From assembly GCA_900769995.1 (NCBI GenBank), contig CAAGIT010000042.1:1-13516 (forward strand): a stretch of 13,516 nt of DNA. The letters run 5' to 3'. The first letter of the stretch is position 1; each line of letters opens with the position of its first letter. The notes beneath the pieces were generated by a model. That model had not been told where the DNA came from. It searched no databases and worked only from the letters and a program-made list of their open reading frames with translations. Shown here one piece after another: positions 12,055-13,516 of the stretch. The position numbers and the translations under genes are program-made. Source of the DNA: an uncultured Oscillospiraceae bacterium. GTDB lineage: Bacteria > Bacillota > Clostridia > Oscillospirales > Oscillospiraceae.

Positions 12055-13344
12055 ATGAACTCCATTTGGGGCACAGCGATGCCGTCGTTTTCCTGTTTAC
12101 GAGGGAATCGTGTCGCAGAGGTTTTGATCATCGGCGGCGGAATTACGGGGCTTTTGTGTGCGCACAGTCTGCGTTCTAACGGTGTGGATGCCGTCTTGGT
12201 TGAGGCAAGCACCGTCTGCAGCGGCATCACAAAGAACACGACCGCGAAAATCACGGCACAGCACGGGCTATGCTATCACAAGCTGCTGCAAACCCTTGGT
12301 CTGGAACGGGCGCAGCAATATCTGCGGGCAAATCTGGCCGCTGTGGAACGCTATCGGGAGCTGTGCCGCGATATCCACTGCGACTTTACAGAAGCCGACA
12401 GCTATGTGTACAGTCTTCAGCGCCGTCTGCCGCTGGAATTGGAGGCCAAGGCTTTGGAGCTTTTGGGTTATGAAGCCGAATTCTGCGACACGCCCGCACT
12501 CCCCTTTTCGACCTTCGGCGCCATTCGTTTCCGCAATCAGGCACAGTTTCACCCGCTGAAATTTCTCTCAGCGATCGCGGCTGAGCTGGAAATCTATGAA
12601 AACACGACCGTCCTCGAGCTGCTGCCGCACCAGGCGGTGACAGACCGGGGTACGATCAAAGCTGAGCACATCATCGTTGCAACACATTTCCCGTTTTTGA
12701 ACAAACACGGCAGCTATTTTCTGAAGCTGTATCAGGATCGTTCCTATGTTCTCGCCCTGCAAAACGCGCCGAACGTCGGCGGAATGTACGTTGATGCCGC
12801 GCAGCACGGGCTGTCGCTTCGCAATTACGGCAGTCTGCTTCTGTTGGGCGGCGGCGGTCATCGCACGGGAAAACAGGGCAGCAACTGGGATATGCTGACC
12901 GAATTTACCCAAAAATACTACCCACAGGCACAAATTGTCGCTCGATGGGCGACACAGGACTGCATGACGCTCGACGGCGTACCGTATATCGGCAAGTACG
13001 GCAAGCACACGGACGGTCTGTATGTCGCAACCGGCTTTGGTAAATGGGGCATGACCAACGCCATGGTCGCCGCGACCCTGTTGACCGATCTGATTTTAGG
13101 AAAGGACTATCCCTACTCGGATATTTTCGACCCGTTGCGGACAATGCTGCATCCGCAGTTGGCAAAAAATGCCGCGTCTGCCGCAATCAATCTTTTGACT
13201 CCGACCGTTCCGCGCTGTCCGCACCTGGGCTGCGCACTCAAATGGAACCCACAGGAGCGCTCATGGGATTGCCCGTGCCACGGCTCGCGCTTTACCGAGG
13301 ACGGCAAGCTGATCGACAACCCCGCCACAGGCGACAAAAAATGA
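12055..13344 (+). CDS. FAD-dependent oxidoreductase with C-terminal Rieske [2Fe-2S] domain
   Basis: 429 residues. N-terminal D-amino-acid-oxidase-like (DAO) flavoprotein: dinucleotide-binding VLIIGGGITGLLCA (23-36) and acidic ribose ligand VLVEAS (47-52), followed by CSGITKNTTAKITAQHG (55-71), a signature of this Rieske-fused family. The second FAD contact is near TDGLYVATGFGKWGMTNAM (319-337). The Rieske domain has box I CPHLGC (388-393) and box II CPCHGS (406-411): C388, H390, C406 and H409 should bind the cluster, and C393/C408 could form a disulfide. The electron donor or acceptor and substrate are unknown. AGAGGTG is about 5 nt ahead of the ATG, and MNSIW is a typical start for relatives. 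No partner gene is adjacent. No good U-tract terminator follows. Confidence 0.92.
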   Translation: MNSIWGTAMPSFSCLRGNRVAEVLIIGGGITGLLCAHSLRSNGVDAVLVEASTVCSGITKNTTAKITAQHGLCYHKLLQTLGLERAQQYLRANLAAVERYRELCRDIHCDFTEADSYVYSLQRRLPLELEAKALELLGYEAEFCDTPALPFSTFGAIRFRNQAQFHPLKFLSAIAAELEIYENTTVLELLPHQAVTDRGTIKAEHIIVATHFPFLNKHGSYFLKLYQDRSYVLALQNAPNVGGMYVDAAQHGLSLRNYGSLLLLGGGGHRTGKQGSNWDMLTEFTQKYYPQAQIVARWATQDCMTLDGVPYIGKYGKHTDGLYVATGFGKWGMTNAMVAATLLTDLILGKDYPYSDIFDPLRTMLHPQLAKNAASAAINLLTPTVPRCPHLGCALKWNPQERSWDCPCHGSRFTEDGKLIDNPATGDKK

Positions 13345-13405
13345 GATCGTGCTCATCCGGGTACGATCTCATTCAGCGTGTCGAAAAACCCTTTTCGACA
13401 CGCTG
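13341..13405. repeat. Two hairpins behind the FAD/Rieske gene
   Basis: Hairpin 1: ATGAGATCGT and ACGATCTCAT (13341-13350, 13363-13372), including the stop codon. Hairpin 2: CAGCGTGTCGAAAA and its complement (13374-13387, 13392-13405), 14 bp perfect with loop ACCC. Neither has a U tract after it, so they are poor intrinsic terminators. Hairpin 2 resembles intergenic repeats I associate with Oscillospiraceae genomes (from memory). Confidence 0.65.
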
Positions 13406-13433
13406 GCAGACTGCCAAAAAGTTCGGAAGTCGA

Positions 13434-13481
13434 GCAACTCCCGGTCGTCGGCGTACAAAGGTACGGTAGACCGGGAGTTGC
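13434..13481. repeat. Nested palindrome in front of a possible gene start
   Basis: A 13-bp perfect inverted repeat, GCAACTCCCGGTC (13434-13446) with GACCGGGAGTTGC (13469-13481), enclosing a smaller CGTAC/GTACG hairpin (13452-13465 region). The right arm contains GGGAG, the possible ribosome site of the ATG at 13483. Confidence 0.65.
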
Positions 13482-13482
13482 G

Positions 13483-13516
13483 ATGAAAGCCAAAATTCTT
13501 GCGAAGCAAGAGAAAT
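13483..13516 (+). CDS. Possible start of a further gene, cut by the window end
   Basis: ATG at 13483 preceded by GGGAG at a 5-nt distance, then MKAKILAKQEK up to the last base. Eleven codons are too few to identify a product. The segment also contains a TCTTGC-GAA-GCAAGA hairpin (13497-13511), so it may be part of a repeat and not a coding start. Confidence 0.25.
   Translation, partial: MKAKILAKQEK

Overview
The window looks like chromosome of a Gram-positive anaerobe of the Clostridia, most likely Oscillospiraceae/Ruminococcaceae. The grounds are the gene order rimP-nusA-ylxR-ylxQ-infB-rbfA-nrnA-truB-ribF (a DHH phosphoesterase between rbfA and truB is common in Clostridia), strong GGAGG ribosome sites, tRNA genes that encode CCA, moderately high GC content, and intergenic hairpin repeats of a kind I associate with that family. 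The genus cannot be fixed from the sequence alone.

Layout. Bases 1-310 hold no gene but two hairpin repeats, including a modular element of GTGAAG/CTTCAC boxes. Next come tRNA-Ala(CGC) on the minus strand, with its terminator and promoter, and a divergent plus-strand gene for a membrane-anchored endonuclease/exonuclease/phosphatase (EEP) protein (663-2081). That gene converges on a nine-gene minus-strand operon filling 2135-9945. Read in its own direction, the operon is promoter, leader terminator, rimP, nusA, rnpM(ylxR), ylxQ, infB, internal terminator, rbfA, nrnA, truB, ribF. It links ribosome maturation (RimP, RbfA), transcription elongation and termination (NusA), RNase P modulation (YlxR/RnpM), K-turn binding (YlxQ), translation initiation (IF2), nanoRNA and pAp turnover (NrnA), tRNA pseudouridylation (TruB) and FMN/FAD synthesis (RibF). 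A divergent plus-strand gene follows for an unrecognised eight-helix membrane protein (10155-10955), then a minus-strand CmpB-type (PF06541) membrane protein (11019-11438).

A consensus promoter then drives a tRNA-Met/tRNA-Glu pair with no spacer between the two tRNAs, closed by a strong terminator. Behind it lies a small minus-strand remnant of an amino-acid ABC transporter permease that still has its own terminator, then an FAD-dependent oxidoreductase with a C-terminal Rieske [2Fe-2S] domain (12055-13344). The window ends in a run of hairpins and a possible start of another gene.

Most of the window is ordinary core genome. The points most worth a second look are the modular GTGAAG element with its GCGAAGC mini-hairpins, the two terminators inside the nusA-infB operon (one in the leader, one before rbfA), the permease relic beside the tRNA genes, and the zero-spacer tRNA pair. 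I found no CRISPR array, insertion sequence, phage gene or defence system.
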